This document shows, piece by piece, positions 61,216-64,000 of a stretch of DNA of 64,000 bases. The position numbers and the translations under genes are program-made. Position 1 is the stretch's first letter, and the number at the start of each line of letters is the position of its first letter. The notes beneath the pieces were generated by a model, which did no database searches, was not told the origin of the DNA, and was given only the letters and a program-made list of their open reading frames with translations. Location of the stretch: the NCBI RefSeq assembly GCF_030445035.2, contig NC_080702.1, positions 30,751,843 through 30,815,842 of the forward strand. The letters are read 5' to 3'. Source of the DNA: Dasypus novemcinctus. Taxonomy: Eukaryota > Chordata > Mammalia > Cingulata > Dasypodidae.

Positions 61216-62105
61216 AAAAAGATGTCCATACTACACAAAGTGATCTATAGCTTCAATGTAATCCTTATGAAAGCCCCAGGAGCCTAAGGAAAGAAATTGA
61301 TAATCCAGCCCTCATTCATATGGAATGAAAATTCATAAGGACTGCAGTACCCCTTAGGGTGTTATTTTTATTTATATTTTCTCTCTTGGCTTGTTTAGAC
61401 TTTGAACTTTTTGCAAGAAACTTAATCTTCTTTTCATTACCAGAATGTATTTTGGCATTTACCATGAAGTATTGCTAACTAAATTTTTATTGAATGACTG
61501 AGAAATCAAATGTTTGGGCGAGTTAAGCAGATGTTGCTATCTATGTGGGAAAAAGGAGAAGCAGTGAGACCTGAGGAAATCCTCTTGAGAGAGGGTGGCT
61601 CCATGTATGAGAGCCAACTCCAGAGGAGACAGATTGGAGACACAAGTTTTAGTGTATTCAGAATCTTTTTCCAGAATCAGCAACCGAGATTTCATTATGG
61701 GATACTTGGCAATACTAGAGTCCACACCTAAAGAGAAGTGACCTCCTCCTGGGAGGCGGGTGTCCACTGGAATAAGAGATGGACATGGAGCTCCAAAGAT
61801 GTCACAGGGGCAAAATCAGCATGAGGTTTTCATTGTACTTTTTTTCTTACCTCTAAAGAATAAATATCTCATGGAGTCTTATTGAGACAAATGAATACTT
61901 CATTAATGTGGCTCATGGAAATGGAATCCCTAATTGCTCAGAAATTCTAATTTATTCCCCTTCAATATATCTAGTCTATTTTACTCATCTCAGGTGAAAA
62001 GAAACCACAGTTTTGATTCTAGAGACCTCGTGAGTGGCACTATCTTCCTTTTTTTTCCTGGGAGTGGAGCTTCCAACTTCATTCATCATTCAGAGAAGAA
62101 TCTCA
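61216..62105 (-). other. Inverted OR-unit block
   Basis: Reverse complement is collinear with 31.1-32.1 kb, including the start of the L1 that opens unit 3 (about 61.22-61.32 kb). No OR sequence is present here. The order implies that any OR of this unit lies beyond the right edge, on the plus strand. Confidence 0.75.
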
Positions 62106-63140
62106 TTTATTTTTTTTCCCTTCTTTAGTTTTTTAAATTGTTACATTAAAAAAATATGAGATCCCTATATGCCCCCCACACTTCTCACCCCACTCCTCCC
62201 ACATCATCGTGGAACATTCCTTGTATTCTGTGAATATATTTTGGAGGACTGCGCACCACATGGGCAGTGGTTTACATTGTAGTTTACACTCTCCCACAGT
62301 CCAAACAGTTAGCCATGGCAGGACAAACAATGTCCAGCATCTGTCCCTGCAGTAGCACCCAGTGCAAGTCCAAGTAATGAAAATGCCCCCACATCATATC
62401 TCTTCTTCGTTCTCCCTACCCTCTGCAGCTACCATGTCTACTATCTCCACATCAGTGCCACAATTTCTTCCATTACTAATCACAATAGTTCCATAGTAGA
62501 ATACAGTAAGACCACTCTAATCCATACTCTATTCCTCCAGTCTGTGGATGCTGGGATGGTTATGTCCACTACACCTCTATATCAAGAGGGGTCTTACATT
62601 CCATATGGATGTTGGATGCAGTTCTCCTGCTTGCAACTGTAGGGACTCTTGGCTCCCTGGTGTGGTGGTTGATCTTCTTCAACACCCTGTTAGCTGACCA
62701 GGGTAAATCCAATAAACCATATGGTAGGAGCTGCAAGTCTACTGAGGCTCAGGGCCTGGCTGTCACATGGACAGTCCAGATACTCAGGTCTCCAGAATAT
62801 ACACCAACCCCAGCACCAATCACAGGTCTGGTAAAAGTAACAGAAGAGGCATGTGTGAAAAGGTCACAACTGAGTCCAACTCCATTACACTTAGGAACAC
62901 AAACTCCAAAGTCAGGCCAACTGATATGGCACTGAACTTGAGAGCCACCTGCCACAACTGTAGAAACTGTGGGTCTCTGTAGCCCTCAGGAGAGCCAGTA
63001 CCTGGGCTTCTATCTACTTTGGCTCTCCCTGAGATCCTGCTGAGGCATGCATAAGCATTACCCCTGTGCACTCTGTCTCCTCAGGCTTTGGTTCTTACTC
63101 AAGGGTATTCCCTCTCTCAGAAGCATTTTTCCTTGCTGCA
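62106..63140 (-). mobile_element. L1 3' UTR, antisense, about 1 kb
   Basis: Complement of about 4.48-5.38 kb. The insertion splits the inverted unit block. Confidence 0.85.
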
Positions 63141-63957
63141 CTCAGTCTTCTTTCTTCACAGTTTTTGTAAGAATGTATCTGTTAACCACATTTATTCATT
63201 TTTCATTTAGGTCTTCTACAAATGTTTAGTCATCAATTTCCTCACAATAAGCTCTAAATATTATTTTTTGAAAAAAGAAATAAATAAGACCATGCTCTTC
63301 ATATTCAAGAAATAACATCAAAGTTGCATAATAGACATAGAAATGAGTACATCCCATATCCTGAGGTGGCTCTGAAATCCTGGTGAAGTGGATCCAAATT
63401 TTGGACTCTTCCTGGAGAGATTAGAAAACTCTTCACAAGGGAGCTGGCCATACTTAGACTTGAGGGAGGAATTGGAATATTTCCAGGAGGGGAAATAGGT
63501 AGAAGCACACCAAGGAGGGAGGAAAGGGACACAAAGTTATGGTCAACATAAGCATAAGCTATGGTGATGTTTTAAAAACAGTTCTCAATATCTGATGGAA
63601 AATGAGGCACTGGTACCTGAAAAGGGGAACTTGAGCATGATTGAGTTGGCAGCAGTGAGATAATAGAGAGCTTCGTGTTTTGTCCACAAGATGGATATTT
63701 ATGTTTGTAGTCATTGGAAAGTCAGTGCTGGTTTATAGACAGTGATGATCATGAAAAGCCTGGCTCTAAGAAATGGCCACTCTGGGCCATTGTGAGTTTC
63801 ATTCTTGTTAAAACCCCTCATTAATGATGAGGGATGGAAGTAGCACAGTAGATGTAGGGACAAAGGTGTATGAAGCGAATCTCTGTGGGGTTGAATCATA
63901 ATGTGTTAAATTTTGAACAATTAATACTAGGCACAATTGTGGGTATTTTATATTCCT
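63141..63957 (-). other. Inverted OR-unit block with L2 relic
   Basis: Reverse complement is collinear with 30.17-30.85 kb and 6.38-7.0 kb. It includes the L2-type relic at about 63.16-63.75 kb in minus orientation. Confidence 0.7.
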
Positions 63958-64000
63958 TTGCGACGGTTTGCTCGGTCGGTAGAGGTGGGGTCTGGCTGCG
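63958..64000. other. CpG-rich window end
   Basis: The last 43 bases contain five CpGs and break off from the unit homology. They may be the edge of a young inserted element or an assembly junction; too short to tell. Confidence 0.35.

Overview
This window is intergenic DNA from a placental mammal, almost certainly a xenarthran and most likely an armadillo. The call rests on abundant tRNA-derived SINEs that look like the armadillo DAS family (A box, B box and poly(A)/T end visible), on many copies of one L1 lineage with an unusually long 3' UTR, and on ordinary mammalian MIR and L2 relics. There are no bacterial-type operons. Nearly all long reading frames are L1 ORF2 or repeat-derived.

The one gene that looks intact is an olfactory receptor on the minus strand (22034-22987, 317 aa). 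By its motifs it belongs to OR family 7. Two decayed relatives lie in the same orientation at about 13.16-13.9 kb and 36.76-37.13 kb. They sit in three diverged copies of a roughly 13-15 kb unit. Reading left to right, each unit has an old antisense L1, a short unique stretch, the OR 3' flank, the OR (-), an old sense L1, the OR 5' flank, an L2 relic and a block near 15.5-16.5 / 31.0-31.9 / 42.0-43.1 kb. A partial unit lies at the left (6.2-7.1 kb). A further partial unit is inverted at the right end (61.2-63.95 kb). Later insertions mark single units: a solo LTR with a 5-bp target duplication in unit 1, a SINE in unit 3, and several L1 3' ends.

From 52.9 to 56.9 kb, three splice-flanked exon relics spell the signal peptide, first EGF-like and second EGF-like modules of an adhesion GPCR of the ADGRE (EMR/CD97) family. 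A frameshift and stop codons break them. In human, ADGRE2/3 lie beside the OR7A/OR7C cluster at 19p13.12, so the pairing supports conserved synteny.

Layout: 0-5.4 kb, 3' half of a fairly young L1 with two frameshifts and a 2.6-kb 3' UTR. 5.4-43 kb, tandem OR units full of nested L1s and SINEs. 43-52 kb, stacked L1 3' ends. 52-57.7 kb, least repeat-dense part with the ADGRE relic. 57.7-61 kb, old L1. 61-64 kb, inverted OR-type unit. Repeat boundaries are read by eye and are approximate unless a target-site duplication is quoted. I found no previously undescribed biological system. The most informative items are the OR unit duplication, the ADGRE relic, a SINE/L1 chimeric insertion and a twin-primed L1.
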